Source of the DNA: an uncultured Bacteroidota bacterium
GTDB taxonomy: Bacteria; Bacteroidota; Bacteroidia; Flavobacteriales; Flavobacteriaceae
Length of the DNA stretch: 42,299 nt
Assembly: GCA_903839195.1 (NCBI GenBank)
Contig: CAIMBK010000117.1
Location: forward strand, 1-42,299
Direction of reading: 5' to 3'
Shown: positions 26,229 to 34,621 of the stretch, piece after piece
Position numbering within the stretch: the first letter of the stretch is position 1
Layout: each line of letters opens with the position of its first letter
Position numbers and translations under genes: made by a program
Notes under the pieces: model-generated
Told to the model about the DNA's origin: nothing
The model's database searches: none
What the model saw: only the letters and a program-made list of their open reading frames with translations

Positions 26229-26811
26229 TTTATTTCGAATTAAAAGGAATTTAGATTTTTTTGTTTGGATAAAAATAACTCTTTTTTGTAAATGAATATC
26301 GAATAGGCTTTTAATTAAAATACAAATAAGCGATTTGAAATATTAGAATTTTACAAAATTAATGCGTGAAATATCAAAAACCAAAAATCTAAAAATCGAA
26401 CTTTAAAATAGATTTAAAAAAGACTATAATAAAGTAACATTTGTCAATTTATTTGTATTGATTTAAGATTAACTTTTAGTATAATTTTGACTAGAATAAT
26501 TCGTCAATTTTCACTCCTGATATAATTCGTCAAATAATTTTACTTTATAAATCGCTTTAAAACAATTAATTAAAGCTGTTTTTTTATCAAAAGAACAAAA
26601 AAACACGTTTTTCCATTTTTTAAGATATCTTAAATTATAAAAAACAAATTGAATCTATATTTGCAACATACGATAAGAAATGTTGTAATAAAATAAAACC
26701 ACTTTTTGCATCGTATCTATTTTAAATGCAACTAATTAATGATTTATGAATTCGAAACAAAATGTATAATAATAGATTAATTTGATAATCTAATTTTAAC
26801 AACTAAACGCC
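26229..26811. other. Long AT-rich intergenic region upstream of the two-component genes
   Basis: 583 bp without a gene. On the left, a minus-strand TAATTTTG (26354-26361) with TTTG 20 bp upstream (26382-26385) could start the NTF2-like gene. In the middle, the 12-mer ATAATTCGTCAA occurs twice (26496-26507 and 26522-26533), start to start 26 bp. On the right lie a 16-bp palindrome and a -7 box described separately. Confidence 0.6.
26619..26663 (+). promoter_or_regulatory. Candidate promoter and palindrome upstream of the kinase operon
   Basis: TATATTTG at 26656-26663 fits the -7 consensus. There is no TTG at the expected -33 site; instead a perfect 16-bp palindrome TTTAAGATATCTTAAA (26619-26634) ends 21 bp upstream. 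CAACAT/ATGTTG (26664-26669 and 26680-26685) flanks the likely transcription start. A missing -33 box plus an upstream palindrome suggests activator-dependent transcription. The leader would be about 140 nt. Confidence 0.5.
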
Positions 26812-27570
26812 GTGTCAAATACGCAATATGTACTTTTCGATTTAATTCTATTTACACTTTATTTAATTGTGATATTAATGACGCTTTATGTTGCAATTAA
26901 TACCAAAATTAAATTTACCCGGTTTTGGCTTAATTCAAACACTACTTCTAAAAGCGTAAATACTGTGTTGCCAAAAGATTTGATTTTGCAAGAAATTCAC
27001 CACCGAATAAAAAACAATTTGCAAATAATTATCAGTTTAATGAACATTGAATTGGAAGAGGGACAATCGATAAACATCGAAGAATTTGTCAAAAAAAGTC
27101 AAACAAACATCGTTTCAATTGCCTTAATTCATAAAATATTATCCGAAACAAATGATTCCAACAGGATTGATTTTAAAACCTATTTGACCGAATTGACAAA
27201 CAATATTAAAGCAATAATAACGATTTCGGGTGAAACACTTCTTTTTAAAATAGACACTAATAATATAGAATTAGAGACCAAAGCAGCTATAAATTTAGGG
27301 TTAATTGTGAATGAATTAATAATGAATTCCTACAAATATGCCTTTGACAATCAAGACGAAAAAATTATAACGATTTCGATTTATGAAAATAATGGACAAT
27401 ATGAGTTTCATTATTGTGACAATGGTAAAGGCTATATTGTTGAGAAAAAACCGAACACCATTGGAATGAACATTATCGACATGCTAATCAAACAATTGCG
27501 AGGGATTAGAATATCAAATCAAGACATAAGCACCCATTATAATTTTAATTTTCCAAACCATTTAAACTAA
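26812..27570 (+). CDS. Membrane-anchored histidine kinase (HisKA_2 type)
   Basis: The 252-residue product has one N-terminal membrane helix (residues about 8-27), then a HisKA_2 dimerisation domain with the phospho-acceptor motif QEIHHRIKNNLQ (His63-His64-Arg65). A HATPase_c domain follows with the N box LIVNELIMNSYKYAF and the G1-like box CDNGKGY. There is no sensory domain apart from the helix, so the signal may come from a partner protein. The start codon is GTG (26812-26814). The response regulator gene follows after 6 bp. Confidence 0.92.
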   Translation: MSNTQYVLFDLILFTLYLIVILMTLYVAINTKIKFTRFWLNSNTTSKSVNTVLPKDLILQEIHHRIKNNLQIIISLMNIELEEGQSINIEEFVKKSQTNIVSIALIHKILSETNDSNRIDFKTYLTELTNNIKAIITISGETLLFKIDTNNIELETKAAINLGLIVNELIMNSYKYAFDNQDEKIITISIYENNGQYEFHYCDNGKGYIVEKKPNTIGMNIIDMLIKQLRGIRISNQDISTHYNFNFPNHLN

Positions 27571-27576
27571 TTCTAT

Positions 27577-28365
27577 ATGATAATCAAGCCTTATTCCATA
27601 CTAATCGTTGAAGACGAATATTTAATTGCCAGAGACATCAAAAACATCCTCAACAAAGAAGGCTATTCCTATGTTATGATGGTCGATTCCGTAGATGAAG
27701 CTATCGAAATAATTAAGGAATGTAAACCATCGCTAGTTTTAATTGACATCAATTTGCGAAAAGAAAAAAACGGCATTTTTTTAGGAAAATGGCTTCTAGA
27801 AAAAGACCAAATTCCGTTTATATACATATCTTGTTTGACCGACGAATTTACCATAGGCAACGTAAACGCCACAAGACCGTATGCCTTTGTCGTAAAACCA
27901 TTTAAGCCAATAGACCTAATAACGACCATCAATATTATCATCAATAATTATTCTTATAAACGAATTGACATTGTTAGAAATGGAATGCCAATAGACAATG
28001 AAGTGCCATTTATCCTCCGAAATGTGATACGATTTATTGACGATAACTTATCCAGAAAAATTGAAGTTATCGATTTAACCAATTTAACCAAATGGAAATC
28101 CCAATATTTTCAGCGAATATTTACAAAATATATGGGGATGAATCCGTACCAATATATTTTAAACAAAAAAATGGATCGGGCCAAACAAATATTATCCGAA
28201 ACGGATGTTCCTATTCGAAATATTTCTTTCGAATTAGGCTTTCAGAGTCATAGTAATTTTTGCCTCAATTTTAAAAAAGTGATTGAAAAAACACCCAAAG
28301 AATATCGAGAATTCTGTAAAACCAAAAAATACACGCAGAGTATTAATAGTCAAACCAATAAATAA
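27577..28365 (+). CDS. Response regulator, REC domain plus AraC-type DNA-binding domain
   Basis: The 262-residue product has a receiver domain (residues 6-125) with acidic pocket Glu12-Asp13, phospho-acceptor Asp57 in VLIDINLR and Lys107 in VVKPFK. The C-terminal third is an AraC/XylS helix-turn-helix pair (about 155-250): NLTKWKSQYFQRIFTKYMG and ISFELGFQSHSNFCLNFKK. HisKA_2 kinases often pair with REC proteins of other types, so the AraC output is notable. It should control transcription of target genes, possibly the two surface-protein genes directly downstream. Confidence 0.93.
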   Translation: MIIKPYSILIVEDEYLIARDIKNILNKEGYSYVMMVDSVDEAIEIIKECKPSLVLIDINLRKEKNGIFLGKWLLEKDQIPFIYISCLTDEFTIGNVNATRPYAFVVKPFKPIDLITTINIIINNYSYKRIDIVRNGMPIDNEVPFILRNVIRFIDDNLSRKIEVIDLTNLTKWKSQYFQRIFTKYMGMNPYQYILNKKMDRAKQILSETDVPIRNISFELGFQSHSNFCLNFKKVIEKTPKEYREFCKTKKYTQSINSQTNK

Positions 28366-28408
28366 TATCTAAAATCAATACGCCAAGTCTAAAACAAATA
28401 CTAAATAT

Positions 28409-28660
28409 ATGGCCGCCATTATTACATTTGAAGAAAAATATAACACGAATAAATATCTAACGATACTATTTATTTTATTCGCAACAATTGGGGGAACAAA
28501 TTCTGCAATCGGACAAGATACGGGGCCGCCATTTAACGACCCGCCACCCGATTTTACCCCAGCCAATTCGATTGATGGAAATTTATGGCTTTTAATAGTA
28601 ATTGCGCTTTTGCTCGGATACTATTTTATAAAAAGAAATAACCATCAAGTTAATGAATAG
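28409..28660 (+). CDS. Small PID-CTERM-like exported membrane protein
   Basis: The 83-residue product has an N-terminal hydrophobic signal-like helix (KYLTILFILFATIGGTNSA), a short proline-rich linker (DTGPPFNDPPPDF) and a C-terminal motif NSIDGN followed by a hydrophobic helix and basic tail (YFIKRNNH). This resembles the PID-CTERM class of small Bacteroidota proteins, with the usual PIDGG replaced by SIDGN. Their function is unknown; they often accompany T9SS surface proteins. It lies 43 bp after the regulator and 39 bp before the T9SS protein gene, so all four genes may form one operon. Confidence 0.75.
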   Translation: MAAIITFEEKYNTNKYLTILFILFATIGGTNSAIGQDTGPPFNDPPPDFTPANSIDGNLWLLIVIALLLGYYFIKRNNHQVNE

Positions 28661-28699
28661 ATAACGTGTAGAAGTAATTCCATTTAAAATAAAATTATT

Positions 28700-31063
28700 T
28701 TGAAAAAAGTCAATCAATACCTCAACCATTTAATGCTTATCAAAAGCGTGTTTATTATTGTGATATTAATCAATAATAGTAGTCTTTTTGCCCAAGTAAA
28801 AAACGCATCTATAATATACGTTTCAGACAATAGTGTTTTTTATGTTGATAGTAATACTATCGATTTTAGCCTAACGGCCACTACCGCAACTTCTCGTACT
28901 GCGTCAAATTATGGAGCATTAATTATTAATTCTGCGGCCAATTGGAGCGGTGCCTCCGACAACCATTTTACAGATGGTTTTGTGAGAACCTTAAACAGTA
29001 GCAATTTTACTTTTCCGATAGGTCAATCAGGGACTTATGCGCCTGCAAAAATTAATTTTTCTACTTCAGGAACTGCCGATGCAGCCTATTTTAAAAATGC
29101 AGCAAGTAGTGTCGGAACAACAATGGACAATTCCGTAACTGCCATTTCAACTATAGAATATTGGAAAATAGCCAGCAGCAACTCGGCAACCATCTCTTTA
29201 ACTTGGCGATCTGCTAGCGCAATATCAACTTTGACTAACACAACATTAACTGATTTGATTATTATTGGTTATAATGGCGCCAATTGGGTTCAAATTCCGT
29301 CAGCGGTAGATGCCACTAGTATTCTTGGGGTTACAAGTAGTTTGACAAGCGGTTCAATCACCAGCACGATTTCAATTATTCCTAATGCCTATCAAGCTTT
29401 TTCTTTAGGTTATAAAGGGGAAGCGTGCTCGCCAATTGTGGTTTCCTCGGGAATCACCAAAACGTGGAATGGAAGCTGGTCGCCATCGGCACCAACTTTA
29501 TCGGATCCTGCCGTGATTACTTCTGCCTACAGCGGTAATTTGGCTTGTAATTCACTAATATTAAACGCTGATATTACTTTAGCGAATGGCCAACTTGTTG
29601 AAATTGTAAATGGTGCCACTGGAGATGGCAAAATAATTATGGCAAGTCAAGCAAGCGTGGTGCAACGCAATTCCGCTTCAACGGCTCCAAAAATACAATT
29701 AACCAAAATCACTAATTTAATGCGAAGGTTTGATTATGTGTTTCTAACTAGCCCGATTAATAGTGATGCCACATTTTATTCCAACTTAACTAGCAATCAA
29801 TCGGTTGCTGTGAATGGATTGTTTGGAAGTCAGATTAATTCGGCGTTTTCAAATTTCAAAACCATTGACGCAACGGGGAACGTTCAAATTTTGGTAACGA
29901 CTGTTCCTATTGGAAAAGGGCTGCGAGCCTTGGTTAGAAATCAAGCTCCTTTTTCTAATTCAAGTGTCAATAATTCCTGGGATACAGAAAAATATCCGAT
30001 TAGTATAAAAATCGATGGAGTGGCCAATAACGGTGATGTTTCAGTTACTGTTCCTTCCAATAGTTGGGCATTTGTTGGAAACCCCTATCCATCTGCTATT
30101 GACGGAGCCAAATTGCTAAAAGCCGCCGGTAATAACGTGCGACAAACTATTTATTATTGGACTTTCAACACGCCCTACAGTTACCCGAGCGGAACGTATA
30201 GCCCTAATGATTGGGCCTCATGGACAATAGCGGGCGGGGTTAAAGTATGCGGTGTTTGTGCGACGCCTGACGGAAGCATCGCTTCCATGCAATCGGTTTA
30301 TATTAAAGCATCGAATGCCACTCCAACAACATTCAGCATCACAAATTGCATGCGAAAAACCATCAACAACACTATGTTTTTTAAGACGCAACCCAAAGAC
30401 CGGTTTTGGGTTAACATGATCGGCATCGATAACAACTCGTTTAGTCAAATATTATTGGCCTATTCTGAGGAAGCAACGGTTCTTGAAGATCCAGAATTAG
30501 ACGGAGAAAGGTATTCTAACAACGGCACATTATTGTCGTCTTTAATAGGAGATAAAAAATATGCCATTCAAGCAAGACCAACATTTAGTCCAGAAGATGT
30601 GGTTCCACTTGCGGTTAATCAATTGAACAATCAAAATTGCACCATTAGTTTGGGTAATAAAGAAGGCGTTTTTAGCACGGATAATATTTCGATTTTTCTT
30701 CATGATATCCAACTTGGCGTTTATCATGACTTATCGCTTTCGGATTATACGTTTATACAATCTGAAGCATCAGATACTACCAGATTTGAAATTACGTATC
30801 AAAATCCAGCATTAAATAACGACACTTTTGGCACCAATAAATGCGTGGCTTTTGTCAACGGTGGTGAATTTAAAATACAAGCATCAAAAACCGTTAATGC
30901 TATTGCCATTTATGACATAACAGGAAGAAAAATTACCGAATATTTGCCTAATTCAAAAGTATATTCGCATTCCTTTTTTCATTCGATAGGCGTTTATTTT
31001 GCCAAAATTACATTTGATGACAAATCAATTGCTACTCAAAAAGTGGTTAATGGTACTAAATAG
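28700..31063 (+). CDS. T9SS-secreted surface protein
   Basis: The 787-residue product starts at TTG (28700-28702); an ATG 11 codons later (28733) is an alternative, and both leave a signal sequence (SVFIIVILINNSSLFAQ). The body is rich in Ser, Thr, Ala and Asn and lacks a catalytic motif that I recognise; it contains a YPSAIDGAKL-type segment and beta-rich stretches typical of flavobacterial surface proteins. The C-terminal 60 residues (IAIYDITGRKITEY to SIATQKVVNG) match a type A T9SS sorting domain. It probably acts at the cell surface, perhaps in adhesion; that is inference. Confidence 0.88.
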   Translation: MKKVNQYLNHLMLIKSVFIIVILINNSSLFAQVKNASIIYVSDNSVFYVDSNTIDFSLTATTATSRTASNYGALIINSAANWSGASDNHFTDGFVRTLNSSNFTFPIGQSGTYAPAKINFSTSGTADAAYFKNAASSVGTTMDNSVTAISTIEYWKIASSNSATISLTWRSASAISTLTNTTLTDLIIIGYNGANWVQIPSAVDATSILGVTSSLTSGSITSTISIIPNAYQAFSLGYKGEACSPIVVSSGITKTWNGSWSPSAPTLSDPAVITSAYSGNLACNSLILNADITLANGQLVEIVNGATGDGKIIMASQASVVQRNSASTAPKIQLTKITNLMRRFDYVFLTSPINSDATFYSNLTSNQSVAVNGLFGSQINSAFSNFKTIDATGNVQILVTTVPIGKGLRALVRNQAPFSNSSVNNSWDTEKYPISIKIDGVANNGDVSVTVPSNSWAFVGNPYPSAIDGAKLLKAAGNNVRQTIYYWTFNTPYSYPSGTYSPNDWASWTIAGGVKVCGVCATPDGSIASMQSVYIKASNATPTTFSITNCMRKTINNTMFFKTQPKDRFWVNMIGIDNNSFSQILLAYSEEATVLEDPELDGERYSNNGTLLSSLIGDKKYAIQARPTFSPEDVVPLAVNQLNNQNCTISLGNKEGVFSTDNISIFLHDIQLGVYHDLSLSDYTFIQSEASDTTRFEITYQNPALNNDTFGTNKCVAFVNGGEFKIQASKTVNAIAIYDITGRKITEYLPNSKVYSHSFFHSIGVYFAKITFDDKSIATQKVVNGTK

Positions 31064-31143
31064 TTATTTTTTGGGATACAATTAATAATTTAACAATTAC
31101 CTAACTTCAGTTTATTTTTTTATCTACATATTCGTTGATATTT

Positions 31144-31179
31144 AACAAGTTATAATTTATTTTATAAAAACAACTTGTT
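31144..31179. promoter_or_regulatory. Inverted repeat upstream of the first Crp-type gene
   Basis: AACAAGTT (31144-31151) and AACTTGTT (31172-31179) form a perfect 8-bp inverted repeat with a 20-bp AT-rich spacer, about 47-82 bp before the start codon. It could be an operator, perhaps for autoregulation. No consensus -7/-33 pair was found nearby. Confidence 0.4.
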
Positions 31180-31225
31180 TCTATATAAAACGCTCTTTTT
31201 ATCCTAGAATTAATAATAGCACAAA

Positions 31226-31786
31226 ATGTCTTTAATTCAATTTTTTAAAACTAAGTTTTCTTTAAGTTCGGAAATGTTAGTGTTAATTGATGATTCTTTT
31301 GCGTATGAAGAACATGCCAAAGGCTCGATTTTTCTAGAACCTGATAATCTTTCAAAGAAGTTAATTTTCTTAGAAAAAGGATTGTACCGAACCTTTCATT
31401 TTATAGATAACAAGCAAGTGACCCATTATTTTTGGGATAAAGGGACTTTTAACTCTCCAATTGAAAGTATTTTTTATGACCAAAAAGCGCTATATGGTTG
31501 GGAAGCCATTGAAACTTGTCATGTTCGAAGCATTGAATATAAAAATTTTGAAAAAATACTAGTACAAAGCGAAGATTTAAATGCTTATTCAAGAGTTTAT
31601 TTAGCAGATTTAATTTCAATATTACAAGATCGAATTTTAGGACTTCTATTTCGTACCGCCGAAGAGCGATACGCTCTTTTCCTTAAAGATTTTCCTAAAA
31701 TTGCTCATCGTGTTCCGCTCGGGCATTTAGCCTCCTATTTAGGGATTACACAACAAACTTTAAGTGTAATTCGAGCAAAAAAATAG
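31226..31786 (+). CDS. Crp/Fnr family transcriptional regulator (paralogue 1)
   Basis: The 186-residue product has an N-terminal cNMP-binding-like beta-roll (FLEPDNLSKKLIFLEKGLYR, then the dimerisation helix) and a short C-terminal helix-turn-helix ending PLGHLASYLGITQQTLSVIRAKK. The residues that hold cAMP in E. coli CRP are not recognisable, so the effector may differ or be absent. No cysteine cluster for an Fe-S centre is seen. Its downstream neighbour on the opposite strand is a same-length paralogue. It may be cotranscribed with or separate from the T9SS gene 162 bp upstream. Confidence 0.92.
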   Translation: MSLIQFFKTKFSLSSEMLVLIDDSFAYEEHAKGSIFLEPDNLSKKLIFLEKGLYRTFHFIDNKQVTHYFWDKGTFNSPIESIFYDQKALYGWEAIETCHVRSIEYKNFEKILVQSEDLNAYSRVYLADLISILQDRILGLLFRTAEERYALFLKDFPKIAHRVPLGHLASYLGITQQTLSVIRAKK

Positions 31787-31807
31787 CTTTAACGAACAAA
31801 CGTTAAA
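31775..31807 (-). terminator. Possible leftward terminator between the two Crp-type genes
   Basis: TTTAACG (31788-31794) pairs with CGTTAAA (31801-31807) around a 6-base loop. On the minus strand it is followed by a T7 run, which lies inside the 3' end of the rightward Crp gene. The stem is short and AT-rich, so it is only a candidate. Confidence 0.45.
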
Positions 31808-31836
31808 ACTATAATTAAGTATCATTTTCTTTAAAA

Positions 31837-32397
31837 TTATCGCTTTCCTCTCAGGACACTCAGTGTTTGTTGGGTCACGCCCAAATAGGACGCAATCATT
31901 CCAAGTGGCGCTCTATAAATGATGTTTGGGTGATTAATTGTCATGTGGTCATAGCGTTGCTGGGCGGATTGGAATTGCAACGCACTTAGTCGTTCCGAAA
32001 AAGTTCTTATAACTTCAACCAAGAAACCGGTTGTGAATTTATCCATTCCTGGAGTGTTTTCAATAATTCTACTAAACACATTATAATCAATGCTTCGGAT
32101 GGTAGTTGGCTCTAATGTTTCCCAACCATAAGGGTCTAAACGATTGTAAAAAATACTGTCAATTGGCCCTACAAAAGAATTTTCATCAAAAAACTGTTGC
32201 GTGATGTTTTTGGTATCTTTAAAATAGAAAGTTCGCAAAAGTCCTTTTTCAATAAAAATTAATTTTTTTGAATTGTTTTGAGGTTCTAGAATAATTTTGT
32301 TTTTTGGGTATTCAATTCTTTCAAAAGCATCATCAATAAAATTTGTTTGAAAGGAGTCTAATTTGACTTGACTTGAAAAAAAAGCTGTAATATCCAT
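31837..32397 (-). CDS. Crp/Fnr family transcriptional regulator (paralogue 2)
   Basis: The 186-residue product aligns without gaps to paralogue 1: the same beta-roll (ILEPQNNSKKLIFIEKGLLR), the PIDSIFYNRLDPYGWE segment and the helix-turn-helix PLGMIASYLGVTQQTLSVLRGKR. By eye nearly half of the residues agree. As in paralogue 1, cAMP ligands are not recognisable. It lies 64 bp downstream of the nearest fibre gene on the same strand and could be read from the fibre transcript. The two paralogues converge, with 50 bp between stop codons. Confidence 0.92.
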   Translation of the reverse strand: MDITAFFSSQVKLDSFQTNFIDDAFERIEYPKNKIILEPQNNSKKLIFIEKGLLRTFYFKDTKNITQQFFDENSFVGPIDSIFYNRLDPYGWETLEPTTIRSIDYNVFSRIIENTPGMDKFTTGFLVEVIRTFSERLSALQFQSAQQRYDHMTINHPNIIYRAPLGMIASYLGVTQQTLSVLRGKR

Positions 32398-32461
32398 AAT
32401 AGTAGTAGGTTAGATTTTTAAATTTGGTTTTGGGTTATAATATTATTTTGGAAATAGTCGG

Positions 32462-34498
32462 TTATTTTTTGTTTATTAGACTTTTTACTAATTCTTTTAA
32501 TTGGTTAATTTCAATTTCTTGTAAATCATTTTCTTTTTTAAGTTCTTGAATGGCTTTGGTTAAAATGGGAACTAATCCGCCATAGTTCACGCCAAGTATT
32601 TCGCCTTTCGACAAATCGCCTTCTTTTCCTGTCACCATTTCGGGCACAATCTCTTTCACTTCTTGCGCAATAAAACCTACCTGCGTTTCGTGTTTAACAT
32701 CATTAATTAAAGTGTAATTTACAGGTCGTAATTTGGCGATTGTATTTAGTCCGTATTTGGTGTTTGTTATATTGGTTTTAATTCTTTTATCGGAATTGAC
32801 GATAAAGGCTTTTCCGCGGAAATTGGCTCCAGTTCCTGCGCCACCAGTTGGGGCTCCGCCATAAATATCGGTTACGGCACTATTTCCTAATTGCATAGTA
32901 TTTGAGGTTGAACCTGATGCCCCGTAACCAATGGCGGTGCAATTAAAAACAGCATATAACGCATCAGCACCTGATCCAATAGCGGTATTCTGGTAACCTT
33001 GGGTTGTTAACAAGGCATTATACCCAATTGCGGTATTGTCTGGGTTTAAGTAAAGTCCAGATAAGGAATTGGCGCCAATTGCGGTGTTTCTTATTGCTGT
33101 TGAGTTAGATAATAAACTCAGCGCATTTACCCCAAAAACCGTATTTGTAGCATAACTGTTTTTTCCAAGTCCAATGGTTAAGCCGTTAATTGTTGCGTCT
33201 CCGGTAGATGGATTGAAAGTAAATTTGGAACTCGATATTTTTAAAGGAAGATTTCCGGTAGTTGCTCCTGTAACCCAAGTTGGGTAACCCGTTACATTGT
33301 TGGAATTGTCATTTGTAATACTAGGACTAGTTGAAGTATTATTCGTCCAACTTGCAACACTTCCATTTGTGGTTAAAACTTGCCCAGTGGCGCCACCAAC
33401 ATTTGGATAAGTAATCGCCCCCGCAGTAATAGTTCCTGAAGTATTCACATTAGTCACAGCAGTATTACCCAATTGAATACTATTATTGGCTGTTGCTATA
33501 GCACCATAACCTATCGCAGTAGCGTTAATTAAATTAGAAGCAGAAAAACCTGTATTGGCACCTATTATTGTATTTTGATAACCCGCTACATTTGTAAAAG
33601 TTGATACACCTCCACTATTAAATCCTACCGCTGTATTGAATGTTCCGGTTGTATTTGCGCTTAATGCACCACCACCAATAGCTACATTTGCAGATCCACC
33701 AGTTGTTGGACTAAGAATGCTTCCAGTTCCTTCCGTAGCATTGAGCGAATTGTGCCCTATTCCAACATTAAAATTGCCATAACTATTAGTATTTAAACTA
33801 TTAGTGCCTATGGCTATATTTTGTGTACCTGTAGTTGTTTTTTGTAACGCTCCAGAACCAAAAGCGTTATTGTTAGTACCAGTTGTAAGTAAATTTAATG
33901 CTTGAAAACCAAAAGCACTATTTCTTGTAGAATTTGAATCAATATTATTCTGATTTACACTTAATAATGCTCCAGAGCCAAAAGCCGAATTTGTTGCTAC
34001 GTTACCAGCTCCTTTTCCCACGGTTAAACCATTAACAATAGCATCCACATTAAAGGTTTTAGTGCCATCAAATGTTTGTGCAAGGGTATTAACAATTCCT
34101 CCAGTAGTTAAACTTGCAGGGGCTAGTTGTAAAACCCCACCAGTAATAGTTGCTCCATTTGCTGTGGCCGTTGTAAAGGCACCTACAGAATTTGCACCGC
34201 TGTTCGTGAGTCGTTCCCATTTGGTTCCGGTATAATAATAATAGCCTGGGATAACGTTATTGGGCGAAGTTCCAGCCGTTGCGGTGTTGTAAACCAATAA
34301 TGAAGTAGCCGGGGAACCAATGGTGACTATATCGGAACTACCAGTTAGCGCCACTCTCGGGACAAGCAAGCCCTTGTTGGTTGCCGTAACGTCTAAAGCA
34401 GAAGAGGCTAATGGAGACGTGGTTCCAACACCAACTTGGGCGAAACTAACTGTTGACAAAATCAGAAAAACAAGGTGATAAATAGTATACTTTTTCAT
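32462..34498 (-). CDS. Secreted fibre protein A with S74 intramolecular chaperone
   Basis: The 678-residue product has a signal peptide (ends TVSFAQ), a conserved N-terminal cassette (VGVGTTSPLASSALDV, KGLLVPRVAL, PGYYYYTGTKWERLTN), and a long central run of trimeric head-like repeats rich in NTAIG/NNAFGSGAL units (about 160-560), like YadA-type heads or phage tail fibres. The C-terminal 110 residues are an S74 peptidase/endosialidase chaperone beginning at Ser569 (SDKRIKTNITNTKYG, then QVGFIAQEVKEIVPE) and ending in a coiled coil (LQEIEINQLKELV). In S74 proteins this domain assembles the trimer and then cuts itself off before the Ser-Asp. No T9SS domain or outer-membrane barrel is visible. 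Confidence 0.9.
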   Translation of the reverse strand: MKKYTIYHLVFLILSTVSFAQVGVGTTSPLASSALDVTATNKGLLVPRVALTGSSDIVTIGSPATSLLVYNTATAGTSPNNVIPGYYYYTGTKWERLTNSGANSVGAFTTATANGATITGGVLQLAPASLTTGGIVNTLAQTFDGTKTFNVDAIVNGLTVGKGAGNVATNSAFGSGALLSVNQNNIDSNSTRNSAFGFQALNLLTTGTNNNAFGSGALQKTTTGTQNIAIGTNSLNTNSYGNFNVGIGHNSLNATEGTGSILSPTTGGSANVAIGGGALSANTTGTFNTAVGFNSGGVSTFTNVAGYQNTIIGANTGFSASNLINATAIGYGAIATANNSIQLGNTAVTNVNTSGTITAGAITYPNVGGATGQVLTTNGSVASWTNNTSTSPSITNDNSNNVTGYPTWVTGATTGNLPLKISSSKFTFNPSTGDATINGLTIGLGKNSYATNTVFGVNALSLLSNSTAIRNTAIGANSLSGLYLNPDNTAIGYNALLTTQGYQNTAIGSGADALYAVFNCTAIGYGASGSTSNTMQLGNSAVTDIYGGAPTGGAGTGANFRGKAFIVNSDKRIKTNITNTKYGLNTIAKLRPVNYTLINDVKHETQVGFIAQEVKEIVPEMVTGKEGDLSKGEILGVNYGGLVPILTKAIQELKKENDLQEIEINQLKELVKSLINKK
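34021..34446 (-). repeat. Shared 5' cassette in fibre gene A
   Basis: A 426-bp block that matches 36421-36846 (gene B) and 38204-38629 (gene C) without length change. The most similar part encodes VPRVALTG to ANGATIT and has only scattered substitutions. It codes for the stalk-proximal head segment after the signal peptide. Confidence 0.85.
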
Positions 34499-34621
34499 AA
34501 TTAATTACGTCTATTAATTATTGTAAATAGATAAACCGCTAATTTATAGCTCTGTAAAAATAAAAGTGTACTCATTATAGACTTCACATGTTGATAATAG
34601 ATATTATTTTAAGTTTTACTC

